A stretch of 64,000 nucleotides of DNA, taken from assembly GCF_914767665.1 (NCBI RefSeq), contig NC_059501.1, positions 21,614,501 to 21,678,500 of the forward strand. Reading direction: 5' to 3'. The notes below the pieces were generated by a model. That model ran no database searches and had not been told where the DNA came from. It worked only from the letters and a program-made list of their open reading frames with translations. This document shows positions 45,261 through 57,260 of this stretch, piece after piece (position 1 is the first letter of the stretch; each line of letters begins with the position of its first letter). Both the position numbers and the translations under genes were made by a program. Origin of the DNA: Harmonia axyridis. Taxonomy: Eukaryota; Arthropoda; Insecta; Coleoptera; Coccinellidae.

Positions 45261-45437
45261 AACTGGTAAATTTCTTAGAGTTTGTGTTGTCAGCTCTTTG
45301 TTATGTTGCCGATGTACTTATTCTATTATTGTGCTTATTTGTTTCATTTGTAATAAGAATTGGTTTTGGTTCAAATCAATTTTCATCGACATAACTAAGT
45401 TTTCAACAATGAGAGCTCGAATGAATAATAATTAATA

Positions 45438-46236
45438 GAGATTCATCAAGCCAAGTAGCTTGAAATTTTAACCAACTACTTGACTTGATTTTAGATATTT
45501 ATTGCTTAACTTAATATCAAGCTACTTAATATTACTTGAGCTTGATATGCTCGTGTCGCACGGGAAATGTTTCTGCAATCTCGTGCGCGCTTAGACTAAA
45601 TAAGGAGATTCCTCGAGAGACTGAAGCATTCGCCAGTGTGACTTTATTAGTAGTTTTCTCACATTTCTATGAAATCTATTGGTAGATTTTGGTAGTTTCA
45701 GAAATAGCTTTCCAAACTTGGCCAAAATGGCTAAAGATTTCTTATCAACGCTAGTAGCTTCAACTCCTGTTGAAAGACAATTTTCCAGAATTTGCTCTTA
45801 CAGTTTCAAAAACCAGCAATAGGTTAGGTGACAAATTTATAAGAAGCCTCATGTGTCTTAGATCTTGGATGGAAAATTATGGAATCAAACAAACCCTGGA
45901 GGTTTCTCCTTATCAAGTACCTTTATTTTTTTGTTACTTTTTGTTTGTTTTGATATATAGTTATTTAATTTGTGTTTTTATTAAAAAAAAATTGATATTT
46001 CCGGTTCTTTTTCACAATAAGTTTATTAAATAAAAGTGTTTTTTGCAAGGTTCCTTCTCATTCCATAATTCTTTTATTGATGTGACACTACATAATAAAA
46101 CTGCTTGAAATCAAGTAGCATGATATGATTCAAGTACTTGATAAACAAATACTTGACTTGACTTGAGATTGAAAAACTACTACTTAACTTGAGCTTGACT
46201 TGAAATCAAGTCAAGGTCAAGCCAAGTAGCTTGAAA
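45438..46236 (+). mobile_element. hAT remnant with CAAGTAGCTTGA-type ends, copy 2
   Basis: The left end GATTCATCAAGCCAAGTAGC and right end TCAAGCCAAGTAGCTTGA flank arrays of CTTGACTTGA words. The interior encodes, on the plus strand, MAKDFLSTLVASTPVERQFS (45733 on) and, after a frameshift, NRLGDKFIRSLMCLRSWMEN. That is the conserved dimerisation region at the C-terminus of hAT transposases ('S-P-ERVFS ... NRL-------L--L'). Everything upstream of it, including the catalytic part, is missing. Confidence 0.82.
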
Positions 46237-46289
46237 ATAATTATTTGACATAACAGTTCCGATCGGGTTGAGATTTTGCAAGTAGGTAC

Positions 46290-46840
46290 ATATACAGGGT
46301 GTTCCTAAATTGAAAGTACAAATGAAAATGAAAGATTCCTTGAATAATTTCAAGAAAAAAGACTCATGAATAGAGATTCGCAAACGCTTTGTTCTCGAGA
46401 TTCAGAGAAAAAATAGTAATATTTACACTTCTGAAGATATTTAACTAAAATTTGATAGGGTGATATTTTTATTGGAACAGTGTCCGAATTTTTCTTCCAG
46501 AAAGGAGGTTCAAGAAAAAAGGAGAAGAAACTTTTATCTTTTTTGGTTTCCTGTAGTTTTGTCGTATATGCTACGGATGTCGAAAAAAAATCAAACAATT
46601 CTCTCGAAATAAACAAATTAACATAGAAATTCAGTTAATAGTAAGCTATGATGAATTAATTTATTATTAGTTCTGGTATTTATTTTCTCGATCTGTAGCA
46701 ATAATTCATAAAGATTAGATAAATCGTAAAATCATCACAAACAGAAGGACTACAGGAAGCGCGCTATATTTGAAAAACAAAAGCTTTTCAAAACTATTTT
46801 TAAGGGGTTTTTCTCTTTGAATAACCCAAGAAATCTTTCA
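46290..46840. repeat. Dispersed repeat sequence
   Basis: CAGGGTGTTCCTAAATTG, TTCCTTGAATAATTTCAAG and related words recur near 17320 and, inverted, near 40050 and 40890. Low-grade copies of a family I cannot assign. Confidence 0.45.
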
Positions 46841-46959
46841 TTTTTTTTGTACATATCTCCAATTTAGGAGCACTTGTATAGTAATCTTTACTTGGTCACA
46901 TAGTATTTCTCACAGAAAATTATCAGTTTTTTTAAGAAAAAAACAGCCTACTGGATATT

Positions 46960-47210
46960 TCAGCAGAGATCAACGAATTCTTGCGACCGCAACCGAACAG
47001 TCGAACCAGAATGTACAAGTGGTCCGGAAAGATCTGGCAGTCGGACCATAAGCCGCCTTGTGGCTCACCGAATGCCAGACTGTGGGCGATAAGTGAGGCG
47101 CCAAGGTTCGAGGAATGTTGGATTACGCTTCCAAAGATAATCCGGCCAGCCGCTAATATTGGGCTTGGACCGTTTAACACATCGGCCATATTCACGCCGG
47201 TGTGAAGAAG
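46960..47210. other. GC-richer island upstream of tailup
   Basis: Single-copy block open in two frames (plus 46981-47205, minus 47195-46932), neither with a recognisable domain. Candidate conserved non-coding DNA. Confidence 0.35.
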
Positions 47211-47395
47211 GCAGTAATATATATATGGGTAAGTTTCCGGAGAATCACCTTTACTTGTCGCTATGGTGTTAGTGTTATAGTGCCTAGTATTTTCCCTGTT
47301 TTAATTTGGCTTTTCGATTCAAGGATTTTAGCCAGTCAGCAGCTAGTTGCGTTATACATACACTTTGTCCTTGAAGTATGGAAGAAATTCATTTT

Positions 47396-48190
47396 TAACT
47401 AAACAGACCATTTTAAGAAATAATCCTAAAAAACGTCGGTTTTATTGTAATTCACCGCATTTTAAAATAATAATCTACTATTCAGGGTGAATTACTTTCG
47501 AGTACCTAATGACATCACAGTCATTTTTCTTAAAAAGAACACCCCTATTTTGTCTCAAAAATGTATCACATGTTGATTCCAATTGGTACAGGGTGGACAA
47601 AAATACAATTGTTTTGTGTGTGCTCATAAAGTAACGCATAACATTCTCTATTAGTTAAATTAACAACTTTATCAAAAATACTTATTGTCTAGCGGCAATT
47701 GGTGTGAATGTAACACCCTGTAGTTTCTTACATTTTTAGATACAAAAAATGTATAAAAATAAGAAATAATTTCTTTCATATTCTGTCTGCTAGACTACAA
47801 GTACCAAAAATGTTTGGAAACAGCTCATTTTCATGAATCTAAAAATGTAACAAACTACAGGGTGTTACATTCAAATCAATTGCCGCTAGACAATAAGTAT
47901 TTTTGATAATATTGTAATTTAACTAATAGAGAATGTTACGCGTTACTTTATGAGAACACACAAAACTATTGTATTTTTGTCCACCCTGTACCAATTGGAA
48001 TCAACATGTGATACATTTTTGGAATCAGCTCAGCTATTGTTGGGGGTGTTCCATTTAAAAAAAATGACGGTGACGTCATTACTCAAAAGTAATTCACCCT
48101 GTATATTAGATTATTATTTTAAAATACGGTATATTAAAATAAAAGATCGACGTCTTTCAGGATTATTCTCAAAAATGGTCTGTTTAGCTA
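47396..48190. mobile_element. 795-bp near-complete palindromic element
   Basis: From TAACTAAACAGACCATTTT to AAAATGGTCTGTTTAGCTA, arms of about 347 and 355 bp pair along their length around a 93-bp centre (47743-47835). Shared internal landmarks in both arms: GGTGAATTAC, CCAATTGGTACAGGGTGGAC, GCCGCTAGACAATAAGTATT and ACACCCTGTAGTTT. No transposase frame. A long-TIR non-autonomous element or an inverted duplication of one. Confidence 0.88.
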
Positions 48191-49139
48191 ATTTGTTACA
48201 TACTTTACGGACACAGTGTATACGTTTCGCAACAAATTGTTGTTATATATAAAATCATAGAATACCTCAACTCATACAAAAACGAGAGAGATCATAAAAT
48301 AAATATCAAGTTGATAAATATGAACCTCAGAATGAGGTCCAAAACCCAAATCAAATTTCGATAATGTAGGTATAAATGTTAATTAAGAAAAATATTGTGT
48401 CAAAGTACTCAAAGTGTTTAATCTTGTGAGAGTCCTACAGAGTCCTAGAAGAGTCGGAAAACAATACAAAACAAAATCAAACAAATATATTGTGTGTCAT
48501 GGATCAATACCTACCTATGACTATTTTATTTTATGGTTATGAATAAAGCTAATATTCAACTCAAAAGATATTATAGTGTAATAGTTTCATCATTAACAAT
48601 AAAAGAAAATTTCTCTTGAAGAATATATCCCTATTCCACGCTTCATATTTGATATAACAGAAACTACTTCTAAGTATAAAATGTGTCAATGATAATAAAG
48701 ATTGACTACGAATTCTATAGAAATACTGGTGTTCCTTGACAGTTTGGAAAAGTTTAGGATGAAACTGGCAGCTTTTGAAAGGACAAGCCTTCCTGGTTTT
48801 CCTATTTCACTTACATCAATTAAGTAAATCATTATAAAGGAAATTTTAGAAAATGAAAAGGAGATTTTCGCTATCAATTTCGACAAGATGTTATGGGTAT
48901 AAATATTCACTTTACTTTCCAATAATAACCTCGAATACAGTGAGAATAGTTATTAATAATACAAATTATTTTTTAACAATATAAAACGAAGCACAATAGA
49001 ATCACAGAAGCACAATAGAATCATTGAATAGATATCTGAACACCAAAAATATTTCTAATTCAACAAACAAAAAAAAAGTAAATTTTAGAGGGACGCCCTG
49101 TATAGAATCACCTACGCAAATCAAAACACCCTGTCAAGT

Positions 49140-49480
49140 AGCTTATACCGCTTAACGTAGGCACAATAAGCTGCCTGTAATCGTCCCCTATTTTCCCGTG
49201 GCGGTTTCTTTGAGCTCTAAGTCTTTCGGTATCTACCATCGTGAACATTTTTATGGCATTTTCAACCCGTTTAGTTTTATTTAATTAGTGGCCGCAGTCG
49301 TATGTTTTTCGGACCCGATGATTCAGAGCCGGATTATTCACAATTGCTGGAATGTGGTTGTCTGATCTCGCGATCCATTTCGGCCTGTAATTTTTGATGA
49401 TAAAGCTTTGGATTCCACCGAAGAAAATGATTTTAACCACCCCTGGAATTTTCAGTTGACGCCTTGGAATTTGAGGAATC
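49140..49480. other. GC-richer island upstream of tailup
   Basis: Block with TTTAATTAGTGGCCGC, CGATCCATTTCGGCCTGTAA and similar words; single copy, no coding frame. Candidate regulatory DNA by inference. 48191-49139 to its left is AT-rich with nothing seen. Confidence 0.3.
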
Positions 49481-49550
49481 CCATAAATTATGAGGCTATT
49501 TGATTGAACTTAGATACTGAACGTATTAGCGACATGATGACTTCATACTG

Positions 49551-49793
49551 TTATGGATCTCTCAATTTGAATTTAGAAAATTTTCTCAACTAGATCCAAA
49601 CAAAAATATGAATTTTCTCTACTTAAAATAAATCTTTTCCCAGGTGGGTTCAGCGAAAACTATAAAAATTTATTTTTGTCTTTTTCAAAACAAACAAACC
49701 TGTGGAAAGAGTTATTTCAAGTAGAGAAAATTCATATTTTTGTTTGGATCTAGTAAATAAAATTTTCAAAATTCAAATTGAGAGATCCATAAC
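49551..49793. repeat. Inverted repeat with ~95-bp arms
   Basis: TTATGGATCTCTCAATTTGA at 49551 pairs with its inverse ending at 49793. The arms also share TAGATCCAAACAAAAATATG and TTTCTCTACTT and are separated by about 50 bp. Confidence 0.85.
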
Positions 49794-49821
49794 AATTGGC
49801 GCCCCACGTTGGGCGCCAATT
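49794..49821 (-). other. Possible retroelement primer-binding site in a palindrome
   Basis: On the minus strand the sequence holds TGGCGCCCAACGTGGGGC, which starts with TGG as tRNA-primed LTR elements require and looks like a known insect PBS type. Next to it on the LTR side (plus 49822) is TGATATTG, a possible LTR edge. It is itself part of a palindrome, so the resemblance could be incidental. Confidence 0.35.
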
Positions 49822-52800
49822 GATATTGTTTCGGTTACTGAAATATATCTTTTAATGTAGATTAATTACTATCATTTCTTTCGAAATTTTGAAAATTGGA
49901 GTGGATTCTAGTCACCAAAGAAAAAAATTTTAATTTCAAAAATTTAGAATGAAATATGCATAATTTTTTTCAGAACAATCAATCTAACTAATATATCTAA
50001 CCTAACTATCTTCTCTAATTATCAAAACATTGTTAACAACTTAAAATTACTTATTCAATAATCAAAATTCTTTTCATTTTTCTAATTAATTCTTCCAACT
50101 CAATTCTGCTTCTGCCATCAAATCCACTTCATCCAGTTCCAATTCAATCAATCATAATTAGTCATTCTCGATGTAATTATATTCTTCATTTATTAGTTTT
50201 TATTCAATTTGATGTGTTGTTTGTTTTAATTCTATTAAATGGTTTACATTCACTTGTGAATTATCTCTTGGATTAATACTTTTTTGATTCCAGACTTTTG
50301 CAACTTTTCTCATTTTTTTCTTCTGACGTCTCTGAATTATTCAATTATTCTCCTCCGCTATCGTGGATTTTCAATTTCCATTTCTCCCTTCGATGCTCCC
50401 ATTCTATCTATGTACTCTAATATCTAGGTCACTGTCTATGATACTGTCACTCTATTGTGAATTTTCTCACTAAACTAAACTTTAATAACAAACATATCAA
50501 CTATTTCTAAATTTTATTATTATGTATGGAATCGAATGTTATCTGAGAAACCACCTGAATTATTGCAATTATACTTGAAATTTGATGACTCTAAAATTTT
50601 TGATTGATAAACCATATCAATATCTATCGTATAGGGTTCGATGATTTTTTTTTTAAATTTGCTCTTACGATTTTTCAAATTTACTTATACAGTTGAGTTA
50701 CGTATTATTCTTACAGAGGTAATGAGATATAGAATGATAAATCAAAAGAAAATTCGAGTTAATAAGAAAAAGAATAGTAAATTTTATTCCTTATAGTAGA
50801 AGTAGATTGCATATATTTGGATAAATTTACTGAAAAATGAATTGACATTGAAAATTTCAAAATAAATCAACTTCTTTGGGTGTTGATAAATGTCAAATGA
50901 CAAATTCTGAAGAGTTTAAGAGTTTTTCCGATGAAAGATTCTGATTTAGACTCAAAAACGTCAAAAAAATTGATCAATTATTGCACTTTTAAAAATTATC
51001 GATTAACCGACACGTTGTGACTTGTGCGGCGGGGTTTCGAATTAACTATTAAAAAATGGTGAAATATAACCGTGAAAAAATTCCAGTTATGCATGGTTAT
51101 TTTTTTTGACAGAGACAGGTTTTTTCAAGGGATCAAGAATCATGAAATAATCAAACATTTTTATACCAACTATAAATTAGCAAATTCAAAAATGTTCCAC
51201 TTGAAATAATAATATTTACATCAGGCATCAAATCCCAGACAACATGTTATTTCTTACAAAAATTATCTATGTGATGTACTACGCAAAAAAACTCAATTAG
51301 AAAATATACATGTAAGAGGATTTTAAACAATACTTTTTTCAATACCATTTTTTTCTGATTAATACGAATTATATCATTAATTTCTATGTCGTGGAATCGG
51401 CTAATGTGTAATTAAAATCCTAAGTTTATGGTGGAATATCACGAAGGAAATTGTCTTGTCGGAAAAATCACCTCAGTGGCTTATCAAGGACCAAAGTTTT
51501 TTTTACGATGTCACCGGTGATTTGATGTTAATTATACGTAATCGATCATCAATCATGGCTGGTCAAATGGATATATTATATCTAGTACCTAAAACACAAT
51601 TAATTGAAAAACTGGACATCAACCTGTGTCTATTCTAAGAAAATAATCAACTAACTTTAACAGTATTGAATATTCTGACTGGATATTCCACTTCAAAATT
51701 CATATAGTATATTCTCTTTATCAATAATGAAATACTCGAAGCTAATTCAAGTCCAAGTTTTTTATTATATAATATAAATTCAAGGGATATTTTGTGTACA
51801 GTAAAACATAAACTTTTGCCTCATAAGTTTCTGATAGGTGTTACCAAATTTTGTAACCTATATAAGTTAGTCTACAAACTCTGTAAAATTAACTTGAAGA
51901 AGCAACAATATTGTCGAACAATTGTTAACAGTGAATCATTTTTGGAACATAATTTCATTTTATTTAGTATAATAGGTACTAGCTAATGCAACCACATACT
52001 TTCCAAAGTGAAGTTTCGTTTGAAATTCGAACATTATATACAATCGTTCAATCCACAATGGAATATTACTTCTTAGAAGTCAATTCCTCGGACGTCCAAC
52101 CGAAACCTGCTGACTGGAGGAAGTTCTTCCGAAACTAGAGCAGTTACTGCGGATGACATAAAATCGATTGTTAATATTCCAATTCAGATGCAAGCTTAAA
52201 TTGTAATCAATAAAATTATCTAGTCTGACCATAAACTTGTCGACAGACTGTGCTTTCAATACTTCTTCTTGAACTTCGTTTATCCCACAAAATTCTTTCT
52301 CTTCAAGTCCTATCCTTTAAGAGGGAACATCATCAGGTGTCTGCTCAGTTCAAAACGAAATTAGAGATATTTTTTCTCACAAATTTTTGTTTCTTACAAA
52401 TCATTGATTTGTATGGGGTTTTTTACATAATTTCTTTAAACAACAATTTTTCTTGTAGCATTTCCATATTTTTGGTTTCATTCACGGACATTTCAAATAT
52501 ATTAAGATTACAGTTCATTAGAAGGACAGTTTGCATTGTATAAGTCCCATTTTGTTCCATTTCAATCCTTTACCCTGTTCCCTTACATCCTTATATGTGT
52601 GGGAGCAGAGAGCAGTTTTTATTGGTAAGACTATTATAACATCATTTTTATTGGTTCAATTATGGAAAATGCAACAGCTATCAGGAAAAAAAGAAAAAAA
52701 TAATAATTTGAGTAACTCGTTTTTCGCGAAAGAATTGATGATATGATATCCCTACCAGACACTGATGTATTATAAAAATATTCGTAAGAAAATCCTAATA

Positions 52801-53384
52801 ATATAATTACAGAAGAGGATCTAATTTTGTGAAAATTGAAAGTCGGCATTATTGTAATATTCCTAACTTCTAGTGATCATTGCATCGTTCGGGCAACACC
52901 GCACATTATTTTTGTCGTTTCTCCTCTTTTAGGCAAATCTTGACAAATCACGAGACTGCCGTTTGGTAGTTTTCCCTCTTAACCTTGTGCACAAACTATG
53001 GAGTTAAGTTATCGCTTCGGTTACGAAGATTTGATGAGTAAACTTTATGAAGGATATTCAATATAAATCAAAAAATTGACAACTTAGAATATAATAGAAT
53101 AATGTTTATTGTCCCAAAAGAAAAATTAATAAAAAAGTTTTATACAATCAGTAAATAGTATAAACCTATTAAAAATAAACATTTTGTTTCTTCATGTCTA
53201 TTCCTTCACAAGAATGTCTCTCTATGAGATATTTGGTTTATTTTTGTGTTTATAATTTTTAGAATTGAAATTATATTCCAAGCCAAAAAAATAACCAAAT
53301 ATATCTTAAAGATATATTTTTGTGAAGGAATGAATGTGAAAGTTGTCAATTTTTTTATCTTTACATCTCTTGGACTGAACTCGT
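49822..53384. other. Long AT-rich stretch without gene
   Basis: I see no exon, RNA gene or transposase frame. Short ORFs (for example 51792-51986, 52250-52543) are Leu/Ile/Phe/Lys-rich as expected from base composition. Part of it could be a decayed LTR beginning at 49822. Confidence 0.45.
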
Positions 53385-53510
53385 CAATAGTATATTCTAA
53401 AACAAGTTGCAGAATGGGAATCTATTCCAACATGAGTGTTGGAATTGCCTTCTGCAACGAGTATTAGACCATATTTTCTCTATTTCAGTCAAGTTTTGTG
53501 AAATATCTTC
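53385..53510. repeat. Hairpin-ended repeat, copy 1
   Basis: GGAATCTATTCCAACATGAG/TGTTGGAATTGCC forms a hairpin, followed by CCTTCTGCAACGAGTATTAG and CATATTTTCTCTA. The tail is shared with 54010-54060. Confidence 0.6.
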
Positions 53511-53839
53511 GAAATTCAATGATAAATTCAGATTATATATCCTAGTGATTTATGTATTGTACCTTGGCAGTTGGTGTGACTGTTACGAAAATTGACAGAT
53601 TACGGAATTTGAATATGAATCATGCGTTTCTAATTTTCAAATAATTTACAATTAAGTATTGAATTCGTGAATTATGTCTGACGAAATCGATTTAACACAA
53701 CCAGATTCAAGAGAATTTGCGAATAATTTCACTATATCCAAATTATATTATATGACAATTATTGACGTTTGTTGAAATTTGATAGGATTGGAATTCAGTA
53801 TAGACAACCACAAAATGAAGAATATAACTAAAAACGATG

Positions 53840-54065
53840 CTGTAATGAGTTCATTACAGCTCTGTTTTTGGAACTGTAATGAACTCATTACGATACAGAA
53901 ATAGAGAATAGTTATTTAAATTCATTGATATTCTGCCTAAATTGGCATTGATATTCTGCCACGAGTTCAAAATTCAAAAACAAGTGGCGAGTTTTTGAAT
54001 GAACGAGTGGTAGAATGAGCCTTCTGTACGAGTATTATACATTATTTTCTCTAATTCATTGCATT
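53840..54065. repeat. Double-hairpin repeat, copy 2
   Basis: First hairpin: GTAATGAGTTCATTACAGCT with AACTGTAATGAACTCATTAC (53840-53900). Second: CCACGAGTTCAAAATTCAAA with TTTTTGAATGAACGAGTGG (53960-54010). Then GCCTTCTGTACGAGTATTAT and ACATTATTTTCTCT. A related tail, GTGTATAATACACTATTTTT, follows the hairpin of the recombinase-like element at 29387. Confidence 0.65.
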
Positions 54066-54329
54066 TTTATTGAAATTAATGAAATATTTCCATAAATATC
54101 ATTTAGTCATTTTTGCATTGAAAAATGTTGGTTGGCAGAACTGATTTCTTTAAGGCAAATTGATGAATTGACAGATAAAGCCGTGGCGGAAAGTTCGGAG
54201 TACCAACATATAATAATAAAATATAACCATAAAAACTATGCGTTTCTGATATATTCTCACACGATTTTGTTCTACAAGATGTGGAAGAATGAACGGAATA
54301 ACCACAGAATTAGAGAAAAATTTTTTTGC

Positions 54330-54730
54330 AGCCAGAGCCTTAGTACGCCTCTGTTGCCGAATCGAACAGTCACACCTTGAAAGCGTTCTGGGTCACAAAC
54401 TGACTCCATCCCCCAATCATTTCCGATCGAGATTGATGGCAAAGATCGATATCGCGTTGTCATCCTGACATCGAACGTCCGAAAATAAAACCATACGTGG
54501 CCTCCATTCATTAACATATCTACCTGTTTGCGAAGATTTTCTGCTTCGAGCAGGTCGCGGACCACTGGTCCTTCGATCTTTGATTATCTCCCGTTCATTC
54601 ATAACATCGGTCTCCGTTTCGGAAATAATAGAGATGATATCAGTGCGACCGCACAGTTTATTTATTCTGAATTTCGGACGGAACGTCGTAACGGCCGAAC
54701 TTTGACATTTTATACCTGTCAGATTCGGAG
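54330..54730. other. GC-richer island upstream of tailup
   Basis: Single-copy block including GATCGAGATTGATGGCAAAG at 54425-54444 and ACCGATGT-type words. ORFs on both strands without recognisable domains. Candidate regulatory DNA. Confidence 0.3.
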
Positions 54731-55052
54731 GTTATTGTTTGTAATTTATGGTTGGTGAATGTTCGATCGGAGTTGGCGTGATAAGTGAATCTGGGATGAA
54801 CGAACTCATGTTTTTAAGGTTCAGTTTGAAGTGTACGTCTTGACGTATTTCCATCATGCAAAAGTATAAAATGAGAAAATTGAGAAAAACCAATACATAC
54901 ATGATTCTGTATTAAAACTCAACTACATTTTCAACAATTCTTAATTATATTATTACATATTTCAAATAATACAGTTATTTTCCGAACAAGGGCGCAAAGT
55001 ACTTCTTTTCTGCACGCAGATATAGTTAGAAGATAAGTTTTTTCATGCGGTA

Positions 55053-55520
55053 ATAAACATAGATAGAGGGAGTGTACGCAATTTTTACATGCCCTCAATA
55101 TGGTTAGATTTCTTTTCAAATCCACAATTTTACTATATCGTTATGAATGTATATCTTATTGAATGAATTATATTTATTTGAATGATTCCCTATTGAATAT
55201 GCAAATTTGAATATTTGGAATCCGATATTTTTCCTAATTGTCGGTTTGCTCTCCTTGTGTCATCGGTTGTTTCACGTCGTTTGACGCGCTTGAAGTTGGT
55301 TTTCTGAATTTCTGATATATTTAGGTATTCATCTCAATATATTTTGAGTAGATTTGGGACATAAGAAGTGCGTTCTTTGTGAAGATTTGAGAATTGCGAA
55401 TTGAGTGAAATATCGTATCACTGATATGTTTCCGCGCGCTTCATGTCAAATTTGATAATTCATGTTGAGGACAAAATTTGCTTACTGAAAATGACATATG
55501 CTCCCTCTATCTACGTTTAT
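55053..55520. mobile_element. 468-bp MITE with ATAAAC(A/G)TAGATAGAGGGAG ends
   Basis: Left ATAAACATAGATAGAGGGAG and right CTCCCTCTATCTACGTTTAT are inverted and differ by one base. A partial copy lies at 4341-4440. No coding capacity. The superfamily is not assignable from what is visible. Confidence 0.85.
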
Positions 55521-56890
55521 AACTCTAAGGTGTATTTAAAGAGTGGTTTTTAGTATCTACCTACGTCTTGATGAAGATTGACTTTGCGCAGAAGGAAGCA
55601 TTCTATTTAATGGATGAATAAATGTTGATTTAATTCACCTAATTATTGTGTAGATTTACTTTTCCGCAGCAATGAACGCAGAAAGTAGTATTTTGCGAAC
55701 AGAAAAGGCATAATTTATCCACGAATATCAAATTTATATGTCATTTTGAATTGTTGCAGTTCAATATCAACCATTCCCCACCAGCAATGTTATATTTTAT
55801 AATAGTTGCGGTAAGGTTTAAAATCGAAAGCTCACAAATTATTCTTGGTCTCTGAAGTATTATCAATATGTTTATAGAACATAAACCCAAAATTGCCACA
55901 TTTTCGGGCTATGGAAAATGGCAAGGAATGAATAGTTCTCAAACCTCTTCATTACTTAATCAAAAACATTGGCATTTTTCGGCAGAATCTATTGTTACCT
56001 AAATATTTTTCAAAAAAAGGAAAAAAGTCATTATATTTATAGCAAAATTTTTGGTTTACATTTAAAAAAACACAAATTGGTATTATATCTTCAGAACTAA
56101 TTGCAACTACTGTAATTAATGCATTTTACAAAAAAAGTGCCTGTCGAATGTATTTTTTTAATTTTTGGAACACCAGTAAAGGAGTTACAAGAAATTTTTT
56201 TTTTACGGAATTTTCCAATTTTCTCTTATAGCTTGGAAACAGTTGAATTTATAATTAATTTTTTCAAAAAACGAGCCATTCGTTTTGCCTAGCTCAAAGG
56301 AATTCTGAGTTCCCCCGACTGGACAACGAATTTGAGACACCCGATAAATGAAAATGTGAACTCGATCAAAAAATCACTGAAAATATTTGTTATTTCTTTC
56401 CCAATATTCTTCTTGAATTTTCTGTGGTTCTCATGATGTGAAGAGCTTGAAGGTTTTGACGGAGCATGATATTGTTATTTTATATCAACACCTAAAATTT
56501 CAACGTCGGTTTTATAGTCACGAAAATATAAGGTAATTTTTTGAATTTGCTATTAATCTCAGACATTGTGACAAAATGATAAAGTGATTTGTCCGGTAAA
56601 CGAGCGCTCAAAAATAAGAAACCAATAAAAGTAGTTTAAAGGATATAAAGATCCAGATGTCGTTATTATTTACAAAAGAAAAGGGCAAGAGGTTTTCATG
56701 CATCTAGAGGATGCAACTCCAAATTACAAAAATAAAATGGAATTAATAAATTACTAGAATAATAAAGAAACCTTCACATGCAATCTATAAAGGTTTGCAC
56801 AATATTATTTCAAACTTCACTGAGTCGAATCAACGCACATAGTCGATAATGATTTCCTTGGTAGGTGCATCCGCTAGATGAAACGCATGT
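55521..56890. other. No clear feature
   Basis: AT-rich with scattered dispersed-repeat words (for example GTTCTCATGATGTGAAGAGC near 56430, compare GGTTCTGATGATGTGAGCAC near 42755). No gene. Confidence 0.4.
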
Positions 56891-56899
56891 AGCTATAGG

Positions 56900-57260
56900 T
56901 ATCGTTGTCTATCCTCAAGAACCAGTAGCGTCAAATAAGGCTAAAAGTTCATTGCATTCAGAAACAAGTTTTTGTATCAAAAGGATTGATTATGCGCCAC
57001 AGGCTTATTTCACACGTAGCGGATTTGCATAATGATACAATCATTCTTTCTGGCATTATACTCGTCTTCGGTTTGTCACCTGGATGAGTCAATCAAGCAG
57101 GCTCCTCTCAAGTGCTAGCATTCCAACCGAGATCAAGAATGAGAGAGAAGCGCATCAGATCGAGAATTCGAATTTACCCTGAAAATTTCAGGTTAGAGTA
57201 AGTCGGTAAGATAGCGGTCGCCCATTCAGACATTAGCCTCGACCGCCTCTGCTTGGCTTG
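56900..57260. other. GC-richer island with octamer-homeobox motif
   Basis: Single-copy block with GGATTTGCATAATGAT at 57021-57036 (octamer followed by a TAAT-like core) and CTCAAGTGC near 57108. No exon seen. Candidate regulatory DNA. 57261-58612 beyond it is AT-rich without features. Confidence 0.3.
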
